The position numbers were made by a program, and so were the translations under genes. Below the pieces are notes generated by a model. That model did not search any database. It was not told the DNA's origin and saw only the letters and a list, made by a program, of their open reading frames with translations. A stretch of DNA of 64,000 nt from an uncultured Litoreibacter sp. (lineage in GTDB: Bacteria > Pseudomonadota > Alphaproteobacteria > Rhodobacterales > Rhodobacteraceae), in contig CANLOU010000001.1 of the NCBI GenBank assembly GCA_947492995.1, positions 1,001,001-1,065,000 on the forward strand, in the 5' to 3' direction. Shown here one piece after another: positions 15,859 to 24,356 of the stretch (position 1 is the first letter of the stretch; every line of letters starts with the position of its first letter).

Positions 15859-17511
15859 ATGTTTCGCACCGCCTTATTTGTGACCACCGCGTTCTGCGCA
15901 TCGCCATTGCTTGCCGAGGATTTCCGCGTCACCGCGCCGGTCAAGGCCGTCACCGTCTACCCGCAAGGGGCCACGTTGACCCGTGAATTTGCGGTGGACC
16001 TGCCCGCCGGGCAGCACCGCATTCTGCTGCCTGTGCCGGAAGGGGCGTCATTCGGCGGTGTTCCAAAAATCGAAGGTTTGGGTGCGCTGACGGTCGGCGC
16101 GATGGAGTTTCTGCCGGACTATGTGACCGATGCGGAAACCGTGTTGAACGCCGATCAGGCTGCGGCTTTGGCGGTGGTGCGCGACATCGAAAAGCAGGTG
16201 CAACGCGGCGAGGATGACGTCAACCGGGCCACGGCACAGGACCGCGCGGTGAGCGCCCGGATCGCATTTCTGACGTCGATTTCGGGGGCGTCGTTGGATC
16301 AATTGGACGCAGACACTTTGCGCGGCGTCGGGTCGATGCTGAGCGAAGAGCTGGAGGCGAACTTGTTGGCGCAGCAAGCCGCCGTTGAGGCGTCGCGCGA
16401 TGCGCAGGAAGCTTTGGCGAAGACGCGCCGCCTGTTGGCGCAGGCGCGGCAGGATTATGCGCGGCTGACCCCGCCGTCGGGCCCGCTGGACATGTTTGCG
16501 GTCACCGTCACGGCGGCGGAGGCGACGTCGGCTGACTTGAGCCTGAAACATCTGGTCGATGACGCCTATTGGAGCGCGGCCTATGATTTTGATTTGGACG
16601 TTGATGGGGGCAGCATCGCGGTGGACCGCAAGGTGGTTGTGGTGCAACAAACGGGGGAATTGTGGTCTGATGTCGCGCTGACCCTGTCGACCGCCGATCC
16701 GTTCGCACAGCTTCAACCGCGAGACGTCTACCCAAACCCCGCGCGGATTGTGAATCCGGCGAAAAAGAGGACGCTGGGCATCTCTGGTCAGAGTGAGCTT
16801 GGCGATAGCAGCTTTGCCAGAACGGCAGGCGCGCCTTTGCCGGAACCTGCGATTGCGGAAGAAACCTCCGCCAGCGTGCAGATCGACGGGTTGTCGATCA
16901 CCTATGACTACCCCGACCCCGTCAGCGTTGCACCGGGCAATGGCGCGTTGGTGCTGGCCTTGGGCAGCTTCGGGTTCGAAGCGGAGGTGTTCAACCAAGC
17001 CTCCCCCCGGTTTGACGAGACCGCGTTCCTGATGGCGACATTCACCAACGACCAGCCTGAGCCGATCTTGCCGGGCGACATTCAAGTGTTCCGCGATGGC
17101 GATTTTGTGGGTGGGTCCACCTTGGCCCTGGTGCCCGCGGGGGAGGAGGCGACGGTGTCCTTCGGGGCCTTGGAAGGCCTGCGGCTTGAGTACAAACTGC
17201 TGAACAATGACACGGGCGACCGTGGGCTATTGAGCACCTCCAACACCCGCCGCCAAATTCTGGAATTCAGCGTCAAAAACCTGTCGACGGAGGCGGAGAC
17301 CGTGGAGACATTGTTTGCCTTGCCATATGCCGAGCAGGAAGATTTGTCATTGAAGGTGACCTCTCGGCCCGCGCCAGACGAAACGGATTTCGAAAAACGC
17401 CGTGGCGTCGGGAAATGGATGCTGGACCTAGACCCCGGGGAGAGCAAGACGGTGACGCTGAGTGTCGACCTGTCCTGGCCGGACGGGCAGCAGCTGATCT
17501 GGCGGCCGTAG
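15859..17511 (+). CDS. DUF4139 (MuiA-like) secreted protein
   Basis: A 550-residue protein with a clear signal peptide (MFRTALFVTTAFCASPLLA, cleavage near AEDF). It contains the N-terminal DUF4140-like beta domain (VTVYPQGATLTREF), a helical coiled-coil middle (about residues 95-210, rich in Ala, Gln and Glu), and a C-terminal DUF4139 beta domain that ends WPDGQQLIW. This arrangement matches the mucoidy-inhibitor MuiA family, whose biochemical role is not established. The start is set by the signal peptide. The ATG is two bases after the T-run of the asd terminator, so its ribosome binding site lies in the terminator stem. It converges with the next gene. Confidence 0.8.
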   Translation: MFRTALFVTTAFCASPLLAEDFRVTAPVKAVTVYPQGATLTREFAVDLPAGQHRILLPVPEGASFGGVPKIEGLGALTVGAMEFLPDYVTDAETVLNADQAAALAVVRDIEKQVQRGEDDVNRATAQDRAVSARIAFLTSISGASLDQLDADTLRGVGSMLSEELEANLLAQQAAVEASRDAQEALAKTRRLLAQARQDYARLTPPSGPLDMFAVTVTAAEATSADLSLKHLVDDAYWSAAYDFDLDVDGGSIAVDRKVVVVQQTGELWSDVALTLSTADPFAQLQPRDVYPNPARIVNPAKKRTLGISGQSELGDSSFARTAGAPLPEPAIAEETSASVQIDGLSITYDYPDPVSVAPGNGALVLALGSFGFEAEVFNQASPRFDETAFLMATFTNDQPEPILPGDIQVFRDGDFVGGSTLALVPAGEEATVSFGALEGLRLEYKLLNNDTGDRGLLSTSNTRRQILEFSVKNLSTEAETVETLFALPYAEQEDLSLKVTSRPAPDETDFEKRRGVGKWMLDLDPGESKTVTLSVDLSWPDGQQLIWRP

Positions 17512-17521
17512 ACAGGCGTCC

Positions 17522-18238
17522 TTAGCCGACGAGGTCATCAAAACAGGGCATGTCGACGCCCGGGTCGAACAGATCAGGTTCAACGCCGATATGCGTTTCC
17601 TGAGGCGCCGAGGGCGCCAAATGGTCCGCTTCCTGCGCCCTGACTGCAATGTCGAATTCCGTCATATCGGGGCCTTCTGCATCTGCGTTATAGGTGAAGT
17701 CGAAGTGGTCCATTTCCTGTTCCGCGATCTGTTCGGCCTCGAACATGCTTTGCACCACGCCCGCAACTTCGACCCCGGGCATGTCGTCCAGCTGAAGGGT
17801 GTAGATGTTGTTTGTTTCTGCGCCTTCGGGCAGCGAAAATTCGGCGGTGGTCAGGATGGCCTGCGCGGTTGCGGGGTTGGTGAGATCGGGCAGGGGGCTG
17901 TCGCCCACTGTGAATATGCAGTCCCGCCAGTGCCCATCTTCGGAGAATGCGAGGTTAAAGACCTGCGACGTGCCGGCGGTGTCATCAGTGGACCAGCCGA
18001 GGTTAAACAGCTCGATCCGGTCGGGCAGCACCCCGTCATTAAGATGCAGCCCATCGAGCAGGATGTTGTAGTTGCTGAGCGATATTTCTGCGGAGCTTCC
18101 GCCGTCATCAACATAGCGAAAATCGAGCGTTGCCTGCCCGAGTGGCGCCACAAATTGCAGCTGGGCGGCCTTGGTTGCGGACACCCCATTGTCCGGCTCC
18201 GACTTAACTTCAAAACCACTTACCGTGAACGTCGCCAT
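17522..18238 (-). CDS. acidic protein of unknown function
   Basis: A 238-residue protein, strongly acidic, with beta-rich patterning in the first 150 residues (for example GQATLDFRYVDDGG and NYNILLDGLHLND) and an Asp/Glu/Gln-rich tail. No signal peptide or membrane helix is visible. The ribosome binding site GGAGGG is seven bases from the ATG, so the gene is real. The style (no Sec signal, acidic, beta-rich) recalls type I secreted roseobacter proteins. The ending GVDMPCFDDLVG faintly recalls the entry to a Hint domain, but none follows. I do not recognise a family. Confidence 0.6.
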   Translation of the reverse strand: MATFTVSGFEVKSEPDNGVSATKAAQLQFVAPLGQATLDFRYVDDGGSSAEISLSNYNILLDGLHLNDGVLPDRIELFNLGWSTDDTAGTSQVFNLAFSEDGHWRDCIFTVGDSPLPDLTNPATAQAILTTAEFSLPEGAETNNIYTLQLDDMPGVEVAGVVQSMFEAEQIAEQEMDHFDFTYNADAEGPDMTEFDIAVRAQEADHLAPSAPQETHIGVEPDLFDPGVDMPCFDDLVG

Positions 18239-18344
18239 TCCAAACCCTCCGATACCAACAGGGCTAGGAAATATGTACGGCCGCTTAACCGGAGCTTAAC
18301 GGCGGGTGCCGGGTTGACGCGAAATTAGATCGAATTGGCGGCAG

Positions 18345-18992
18345 CTATACCCGCTTGAACGTCTGGCCGTCGACGCTGTGCTCAAGGCTGCCCTCGCCCG
18401 TGTCGGTCCACAGCGCGTGCAGGCTGAGGTGGCCGCTCTCCATCGCCGTTTTGACAAAGGGGAAGCCGGAGAGGTTTTCGATCGACACCAGCACGGCCTG
18501 CTTTTCCAGCGCGCGTTTGCGTTCGTCCTCGTCAGCGATGTCTTTGACCCGCTCGTAGCCGGGGCGCAGGATGTCCATCCAGCGGCCAATGAAGCTGGAG
18601 TCTTTCTCCAGCTCGGGGGCTTTGCCGGAGCACATGTCATGGCACCCCGCCGCCCCACCGCAGCTGGAATGACCCAGCACAATGATATGCGCGACCTTCA
18701 ATGCGGTGACCGCATATTCCACGGCTGCGGACGTGCCGTGATGGTCAGAGTTTGGGGTGTAGGGCGGCACCAGATTGGCGATGTTGCGGTGAATGAAGAA
18801 TTCACCCTGCTCTGCGCCGAAGATCGACGTCACATGCACCCGGCTGTCACAGCACGAGATGACCATGGCACGGGGGTTTTGCCCCCCTTCTGCAAGCCGC
18901 CGGTACCAAGGCTCGTTCTCGGCATAGGTTGTCGCCTTCCAGCCATGGTATCTTTGGATCAGGTAGGTTGGCAGCGGCTTTGCAATGGTCAT
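18345..18992 (-). CDS. beta-class carbonic anhydrase
   Basis: A 215-residue beta-carbonic anhydrase that interconverts carbon dioxide and bicarbonate. Zinc ligands are visible as Cys48 in SCCDSRVH and His108/Cys111 in GHSSCGGA; the Asp49-Arg51 dyad next to Cys48 is also present. EFFIHRNIANLVPPY is the usual core strand. There is no signal peptide, so it is cytoplasmic. It is monocistronic as far as can be seen, with 152 bases upstream to the next gene. A housekeeping role in supplying bicarbonate for carboxylases is likely. Confidence 0.93.
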   Translation of the reverse strand: MTIAKPLPTYLIQRYHGWKATTYAENEPWYRRLAEGGQNPRAMVISCCDSRVHVTSIFGAEQGEFFIHRNIANLVPPYTPNSDHHGTSAAVEYAVTALKVAHIIVLGHSSCGGAAGCHDMCSGKAPELEKDSSFIGRWMDILRPGYERVKDIADEDERKRALEKQAVLVSIENLSGFPFVKTAMESGHLSLHALWTDTGEGSLEHSVDGQTFKRV

Positions 18993-19145
18993 GTCTTGGT
19001 CCTGTGGCGGTATAACGGTTGCCTGTAGCTACGTAAGAATTGAGTGGAATTCGAGGGAAAATCATTCACCGAGGCAAGACTTTCTTCACGGCGAAGATGC
19101 GAGACACGTGCAATTCAAGCGCTTGGGGCGTCGAAAGGGGAAATT

Positions 19146-19526
19146 TTGGAACAAGTTTTGGAACTTCGCTTTGTCGAGCCTGTCATTGTAGATGCAGACC
19201 GGCTGGTAGAACTTTGCGTGAAGCTGGGGGAGCCGCGCGCGGAGGAAATGATCGCCTTGTCCATCGACAACCTTTGGCGCGGGCTGGAAGTGCTGCGCGA
19301 AGGCTTTGCAGCCCACCGGCTGGACGACGTGGTGGAGCAAAGCAAGGGGCTGTCGCAGATCGCCGACAACCTTGGGCTGCGATTGTTCGCCCGGGTGTCC
19401 CGAGACGTGGAAAGCTGCGCGATGCGGATGGATGGGCCAGCCTTGGGGGCATGCCTGTACCGACTGGACCGCATCGCCGACAGTTCGATCAATTCGGTAT
19501 GGGATTTGTGCGACATCAAGGTGTAG
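19146..19526 (+). CDS. small alpha-helical protein, function unknown
   Basis: About 126 residues, almost all predictable as amphipathic helix, beginning LEQVLELRFVEPVIVDADRL. Similar short proteins occur widely in Rhodobacteraceae without assigned function. The helical layout recalls an HPt four-helix bundle, but no phosphorylatable HxxKGS motif is present. I choose TTG 19146 because AAGGGG ends five bases upstream. The in-frame extension to 19044 is Arg/Ser-rich and unlike the rest. It lies 70 bases upstream of the aminopeptidase gene and may be cotranscribed. Confidence 0.55.
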   Translation: MEQVLELRFVEPVIVDADRLVELCVKLGEPRAEEMIALSIDNLWRGLEVLREGFAAHRLDDVVEQSKGLSQIADNLGLRLFARVSRDVESCAMRMDGPALGACLYRLDRIADSSINSVWDLCDIKV

Positions 19527-19596
19527 TGGACGGATCAGACCTTGCGCAATAAGCCGGTGCGACTAGGCTGCGACGCAATTCTGATCGGGACATCTT

Positions 19597-20979
19597 ATGC
19601 TGACTTTTGCCAAACCAAGCGCCGCCACCATTCCGCTCCATATTCTTGAACCGGACGGGCTGGAGGACTGGCTGGGCGTGCAGGAAGACCCTGTTGCGTC
19701 CTGGGTCAGGACGCTGGGATTTTCGGGCCAAGTCGGGCAAGTTTGTGTCGTGCCGTCAGACGACGGCGGCATTCTGCTGGCTTTGGCGGGCGCGGGCAGT
19801 GTGGCGTCGCAAAAGCGTGGGCGCTTTGGGCTGGCGTCGGCGGCCGCGCAATTGCCGGCTGGCGATTATCACATTGCCTCTGCCCACCGGGGGGATGTTC
19901 TGAGCGAACACGCGCTGGGCTGGCTTTTGTCGCACTATAGCTTTGAGCGCTACCGCAAGGCCGCGCCGCATCAGGCGCGACTGGTGTGCCCTGACGGGCT
20001 TGATGCTGGACGGCTGGAAAAGATCGCAGCGGGGGAGGCGTTGACCCGCGATCTGATAAACACCCCGGCCAGCGACATGGGGCCAAGCGCGCTGGAAGCG
20101 GCCGCGCGGGATTTGGCGGACCAGCATGGAGCCAAAATCGCAGTCACTGTCGGGGACGCATTGCTGGATGAAAATTTCCCGATGATCCACGCGGTTGGCC
20201 GCGCGTCGACAGATGCCCCGCGATTGATTGACATGTCATGGGGCGATGCCGGGCCGACGCTGGTTCTGGTCGGCAAGGGGGTCTGCTTTGACACGGGGGG
20301 CCTGAACATCAAACCCGGCGCGTCGATGGGGTTGATGAAAAAGGATATGGGCGGCTCTGCGGCGGTGCTGGGGCTGGCGCATATGATTATGGCTGCTGGA
20401 TTGAAGCTGCGGCTGAGGGTGTTGATCCCAGCCGTGGAGAACGCGATCTCTGGCTCTGCGTTCCGGCCTCAGGACATTCTGACATCCCGCAAAGGGCTGA
20501 CGGTCGAGATCAACAACACCGATGCAGAGGGCAGGCTGGTCCTTGCGGACGCGCTGGCCTTGGCCGATGAAACCCCACCAGATTTGATGATTTGCATGGC
20601 CACGCTGACCGGGGCCGCGCGGGTTGCTGTCGGGCCCGATCTGGCGCCGTATTTCACGGATGACGAAGGGTTCGCAACCGGGCTGACGGAGGGGGCCATT
20701 GCGGCGCGCGACCCGGTCTGGCGTCTGCCCTTTCACGACCCCTATGAAGCGATGATCGAACCCGGCATCGCAGATTTGGACAACGCGCCCAAGGGTGGGT
20801 TTGCCGGCTGCATCACTGCCGCCTTGTTCCTGCGCCGCTTTGTTGAAAACACGGATCGGTTCGCGCATTTCGACATTTACGGGTGGCAGCCAACGGGGGC
20901 TCCGGCGCGGCCAAAGGGTGGCGTGGGGCAGGCCACCCGCGCAATTTTCGAAGCGTTGCCGAAAGTGCTGGACCTGTGA
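19597..20979 (+). CDS. leucyl aminopeptidase family (M17) protein
   Basis: A 460-residue M17 metallopeptidase. The two-metal site motifs are visible: GKGVCFDTGGLNIKP (about residues 225-239), KKDMGGSAAV with a metal/catalytic Lys, and the signature NTDAEGRLVLADAL (about 307-320). It removes N-terminal amino acids from peptides in the cytoplasm. It is somewhat shorter than PepA (about 500) and belongs to the divergent alphaproteobacterial group. Its stop overlaps the GTG of the NlpC/P60 gene (GTGA at 20976-20979), which implies coupled expression and a joint role in peptide or murein-peptide turnover. Confidence 0.9.
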   Translation: MLTFAKPSAATIPLHILEPDGLEDWLGVQEDPVASWVRTLGFSGQVGQVCVVPSDDGGILLALAGAGSVASQKRGRFGLASAAAQLPAGDYHIASAHRGDVLSEHALGWLLSHYSFERYRKAAPHQARLVCPDGLDAGRLEKIAAGEALTRDLINTPASDMGPSALEAAARDLADQHGAKIAVTVGDALLDENFPMIHAVGRASTDAPRLIDMSWGDAGPTLVLVGKGVCFDTGGLNIKPGASMGLMKKDMGGSAAVLGLAHMIMAAGLKLRLRVLIPAVENAISGSAFRPQDILTSRKGLTVEINNTDAEGRLVLADALALADETPPDLMICMATLTGAARVAVGPDLAPYFTDDEGFATGLTEGAIAARDPVWRLPFHDPYEAMIEPGIADLDNAPKGGFAGCITAALFLRRFVENTDRFAHFDIYGWQPTGAPARPKGGVGQATRAIFEALPKVLDL

Positions 20980-21818
20980 CCGCCCCGTCATCCCATGACC
21001 CACGGGTTACTCCGGCCAATGGCCGTGTGGCCGCGTCCTTCCTGAAGGGGGAGGTGAATTCGCAAAACTACGTCGATGGGGACATGATGCAATGCGCGGC
21101 GGCAGCCGCTGACATCGTCGGAAAGCCCGAAGGCCGCCGCACGTCTCAGCTGCTGTATGGCGACCTGTTTTTGGTGTTGGAGGAACGGTCCGGCTACGCC
21201 TTTGGTCAGTCGGTGCATGACGGGTATTGCGGCTATGTGCGGGCCGATTTGTTGGGTGCCGCACAAGATGCCACCCATTGGGTGGCCGCGCCGCAGACCC
21301 ATCTTTACCCGGGCGCGAACATGAAGCTGATGACACAAGGCGCGCTGTATTTCGGCTCGGAAGTATCTGTGCACAGCACCGATGGCGCCTGGTCCAAGCT
21401 GGCAACCGGCATGTTCGTGCCAAGCACGCATCTGTTGCCGGTCGCGACGCGGCTGGACGACACGGCGGGCGTGGCAGACCTGTTTCTGGGGACCCCTTAC
21501 CTGTGGGGCGGCAGCACGCGTTACGGGATTGACTGTTCGGGGTTGGTGCAACTGGCGTTTCGCGCCTGCGGCCTGGAATGCCCGCGCGACAGCGACATGC
21601 AGGAAGCGGAGTTGGGCCGTGCGCTGGAAAGCGGCGAAGACCCGCAACGGGGCGACCTGGTGTTCTGGAAAGGCCATGTTGGGATTGTGACCAAAGCCAA
21701 CACGCTTCTACACGCCAATGCGTTTCACATGGCCACGGCCTATGAGCCGCTGGACGAGGCCGCCGCGCGCATCGCGAAGGCGGGCAACGGTCCGGTGACC
21801 AGCATCAAACGCGTCTAG
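20976..21818 (+). CDS. NlpC/P60-family (C40) peptidase with N-terminal SH3-like domains
   Basis: A 280-residue protein. The C-terminal half is an NlpC/P60 domain: TPYLWGGSTRYGIDCSGLV with catalytic Cys187, GHVGIVT with His234, and LLHANAFHM as the third polar site. The N-terminal half has two SH3-like segments (for example YGDLFLVLEERSGYAFGQS), arranged as in bacterial gamma-D-glutamyl-diamino-acid endopeptidases. It probably cleaves murein peptides. No signal peptide is visible, so it may act on recycled peptides in the cytoplasm, which fits its coupling to the aminopeptidase. The GTG start overlaps the previous stop; the frame open to 20883 lies inside the upstream gene. Confidence 0.86.
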   Translation: MTAPSSHDPRVTPANGRVAASFLKGEVNSQNYVDGDMMQCAAAAADIVGKPEGRRTSQLLYGDLFLVLEERSGYAFGQSVHDGYCGYVRADLLGAAQDATHWVAAPQTHLYPGANMKLMTQGALYFGSEVSVHSTDGAWSKLATGMFVPSTHLLPVATRLDDTAGVADLFLGTPYLWGGSTRYGIDCSGLVQLAFRACGLECPRDSDMQEAELGRALESGEDPQRGDLVFWKGHVGIVTKANTLLHANAFHMATAYEPLDEAAARIAKAGNGPVTSIKRV

Positions 21819-22159
21819 TCGATCGCGCGGATCAGATTCTTTTCGAGCACCCGCAACACCTGCCGCAAGTCCGCCCCGCGTTTCAGAATGCGGCCATCCA
21901 TGCCGATCACCGCGTATTGCTGTTGCTTCTGCGCCAGCTTGGGGCGCTTTTCGATCCGGTATAGCGGGTTTTCCGCGGACCGCCGAAAGATCGAGAAGAC
22001 GGCCACGTCTTTGAGCATAGAGATGCCGTAGTCCCGCCATTCGCCCGCGGCGACCATCCGTCCATAGATCGCCATGATTTGCCCCAGCTCCAGCCGGTGA
22101 AACGCCACCTGGTCGGGTGGTTTGAAGCCGGGCCTGCCGATGGGGGTGACGTCGTTCAT
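21815..22159 (-). CDS. DUF2794 protein
   Basis: A 114-residue protein beginning MNDVTPIGRPGFKPPDQVAFHRLEL and containing the family core AGEWRDYGISMLKD and YRIEKRPKLAQKQQQYAV. DUF2794 is restricted to alphaproteobacteria and has no known function. ATG 22159 is preferred over an in-frame ATG 30 bases upstream because the family begins here. It converges on the NlpC gene and overlaps it by four bases at the stops. The 237 bases upstream contain no gene I can support. Confidence 0.85.
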   Translation of the reverse strand: MNDVTPIGRPGFKPPDQVAFHRLELGQIMAIYGRMVAAGEWRDYGISMLKDVAVFSIFRRSAENPLYRIEKRPKLAQKQQQYAVIGMDGRILKRGADLRQVLRVLEKNLIRAID

Positions 22160-22360
22160 ATGCCCAGACTGGCCCGCAACAGGTCGCAAATCAAGCGCTG
22201 CCCAGAAATTGCCGCTGAGTTATCTCTGAAAGCCCCAAATCCGTTCTCATTTGCGCCCAAATCCGAGGTCATATCGTTCCCTGTAGCGAGTTAAATCTCA
22301 CCCCGGCGCGGTTTAATCAGCCCCCACCCAGATGACTGCGTCGGGTCTACAAAAGTAAAG

Positions 22361-22391
22361 AGCCTCGGGTCCGATGGTCGGTCCCGGGGCT
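22361..22391 (-). terminator. hairpin terminator downstream of the DUF4198 gene
   Basis: AGCCTCGGG (22361-22369) pairs with CCCGGGGCT (22383-22391), with one G-T pair. On the minus strand it lies six bases after the DUF4198 stop and is followed by CTTTACTTTT, so it would end that transcript. Confidence 0.7.
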
Positions 22392-22396
22392 TCTTT

Positions 22397-23203
22397 TCAT
22401 TCGGGGTTCATGAAGGTGAGCGCGGCCCAATGCGTTTTCCATACAGCCCCCTTTTCGGGGTCGTTGTTGGGGAGGGCCTCTGCCCAGACCGCGTCTACGA
22501 GATAGCGATAGCCCTGCTTGACCGGCAACGCCACTTTGCCGTCCACGCCTGTCGTGTGGAGGGTGATGTTGACCTCGCCCGCCGCGTCTTTCTCAAACAG
22601 CTCGACCTGCGCGTTGGCGCGTGGCGCGCCGTCCAGCAGCACCTGCACCGGCATCTCGCTGAGCACAGAGGTGTATGGGTTGGCCAGCGCGACGATCTCG
22701 GTTTTCATGCCGACGGCGATATCCGCCCCTTTGGCATCGCCCACGGCCACAAGCGCTTTGGCATAGCGGCGGTAGGTTTCGACAAACCGCTCGCGGCTGA
22801 TGCCGCGCTTGTCGTGTTCCTCAATGACGTTCGGGAAGGCCTTATGCGCCACAAATTTTTCAAACTTGTGGAATTCCGTATAGGTCAAACGGTTGTCTTT
22901 GGTTTCGTGGACCACGACAATGAGCCCGTCGGAGGGGGCGACCATGTTCAGCGCAGGATTGTCGCCGATCCGGCCTTGCACTTCGGTGACAGTGTCGGCC
23001 ACCAAGTCGAAGCGTTCAAACTGTGTGGGGCGGTACGGGTAGCTGGAGCCATTAAATTCCTGCCCGACCTTCAGTTCGGCCTTGATCTCGGAGGCTGTTT
23101 GTATCTGATACTCCAACGGCTCGATCCAGAACTCATGGGCGCTGACGGGACCTGTTAACAGAGCGACAGTAAGGCTGGCGAAAATGGAATTGAGCGTGCG
23201 CAT
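22397..23203 (-). CDS. DUF4198 periplasmic protein
   Basis: A 268-residue exported protein. The signal peptide is MRTLNSIFASLTVALLTGPVSA, and the mature protein starts HEFWIEP, the common start of DUF4198 proteins with a His next to the cleavage site. The body is beta-rich with a carbohydrate-binding-like C-terminal domain (VQVLLDGAPRANAQVELF). DUF4198 proteins include components near nickel and cobalt transporters. Here the divergent neighbour is a HupE/UreJ permease homologue, so metal handling is a reasonable guess. The ATG at 23203 overlaps the start of that neighbour. The frame extends to 23416, but only this start gives a signal peptide directly before HEFW. Confidence 0.82.
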   Translation of the reverse strand: MRTLNSIFASLTVALLTGPVSAHEFWIEPLEYQIQTASEIKAELKVGQEFNGSSYPYRPTQFERFDLVADTVTEVQGRIGDNPALNMVAPSDGLIVVVHETKDNRLTYTEFHKFEKFVAHKAFPNVIEEHDKRGISRERFVETYRRYAKALVAVGDAKGADIAVGMKTEIVALANPYTSVLSEMPVQVLLDGAPRANAQVELFEKDAAGEVNITLHTTGVDGKVALPVKQGYRYLVDAVWAEALPNNDPEKGAVWKTHWAALTFMNPE

Positions 23204-24353
23204 GAGATACCTATCAAGATCAGTTGTTATAAGGGTGACGCTTGCAGCACTTATGTCAATGGCGGCGCTGTTCACGTTCCTGTCCGCGGCAGACGCGCAT
23301 GAAGTTAAGCCAGCAATCGCGGACGTAGCCCTGAGCCAGGACCGCATTGAACTGCAAATCACCCTGAACGCCGAGACAATGGTGGCGGGGATCGACATCG
23401 AAGGGCTGGAAGACACAAACGATGCGCCCGGGGCGGAACGTTACGACGCATTGCGAGCTTTGCCGGATGCCGAATTTGCCGAAAGCCTAAAGGCGGCTTG
23501 GCCAGATTTGCGCAAAGGGGTGATTGTAGACGCGAATGGCGAAAAGGTGCTGCTGGACCTTGGGTCCGTCGAGGTGCAGCCGCAATCTGATCTTGAGCTG
23601 CCACGGGACACGGTTGTGCAATTGTCGGCGGCCCTGCCAGACAATGGGGCGGATGTCAGGGTCGGATGGCTTGCGGCTTATGGCCCGATCATCGTGCGTC
23701 AGACCGGCGGTGGCGATGACGCCTATGCGGGGTTCCTTGATGGTGGCGCCCTGAGTGAGCCGCTGCCGCGCGTTGGCACCTCGACCGAAAGCAGTTTCAG
23801 CGTGTTCGTGCGCTACATTGGCGTCGGCTTCGATCACATCATCCCAAAAGGGCTGGACCATATCCTGTTCGTGCTGGGGCTGTTTTTTCTGTCGCTGCGA
23901 ATGCGTCCGCTTCTCACGCAGGTCACGGTCTTTACCGTTGCCCATACAATCACGCTGGCATTGGCCAGCTTGGGGTACTTGAAGGTCAACCCGGCGATTG
24001 TTGAGCCACTGATTGCGGCCTCAATCGTTTATGTGGCGGTTGAGAATATCTTCACCAATAAGATAACTTGGTGGCGGCCGATCATTATCTTTGCATTCGG
24101 TCTGCTCCACGGCATGGGCTTTGCGTCGGTGCTGGGGGAGTTTGGGCTTGCTCCGGGTCGCTTCCTTGCGGGGTTGATTGGGTTCAACATCGGGGTTGAG
24201 GTTGGGCAGCTGGCCGTGATCGGTCTGGCGTTCCTCGCCGTTGGGGTCTGGTTTGGCGCAAAGCCGTGGTACCGGGCCCGCATCTCGATACCGGCCTCAG
24301 TCGTCATCGCGTTAATCGGGCTGTATTGGGCGGTCGAGCGGGTGTTCTTGTAG
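23202..24353 (+). CDS. HupE/UreJ-family membrane protein
   Basis: About 383 residues. A signal peptide ends at SAADAHEVKPA, then comes a beta-rich extracytoplasmic domain (about 40-195), then six to seven membrane helices. The HupE/UreJ core is seen in GFDHIIPKGLDHILFVLGL and LLHGMGFAS, whose His/Asp residues are thought to bind nickel or cobalt. The closest type is the larger HupE/UreJ_2 group with an N-terminal periplasmic domain. Start choice is open: ATG 23202 shares the CATG palindrome with the divergent DUF4198 start, while ATG 23184 has AAGG about ten bases upstream. Uptake of a divalent metal is inferred. Confidence 0.78.
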   Translation: MRYLSRSVVIRVTLAALMSMAALFTFLSAADAHEVKPAIADVALSQDRIELQITLNAETMVAGIDIEGLEDTNDAPGAERYDALRALPDAEFAESLKAAWPDLRKGVIVDANGEKVLLDLGSVEVQPQSDLELPRDTVVQLSAALPDNGADVRVGWLAAYGPIIVRQTGGGDDAYAGFLDGGALSEPLPRVGTSTESSFSVFVRYIGVGFDHIIPKGLDHILFVLGLFFLSLRMRPLLTQVTVFTVAHTITLALASLGYLKVNPAIVEPLIAASIVYVAVENIFTNKITWWRPIIIFAFGLLHGMGFASVLGEFGLAPGRFLAGLIGFNIGVEVGQLAVIGLAFLAVGVWFGAKPWYRARISIPASVVIALIGLYWAVERVFL

Positions 24354-24356
24354 GTC

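Noticed and set aside
14736-15953. 405-residue open frame opposite asd
   Set aside because: The asd motifs on the plus strand are decisive; the antisense frame is rich in Arg, His and Val.
22160-22360. possible small gene or RNA between DUF2794 and the DUF4198 terminator
   Set aside because: No frame with a ribosome binding site, no tRNA-like fold and no known RNA motif could be supported.
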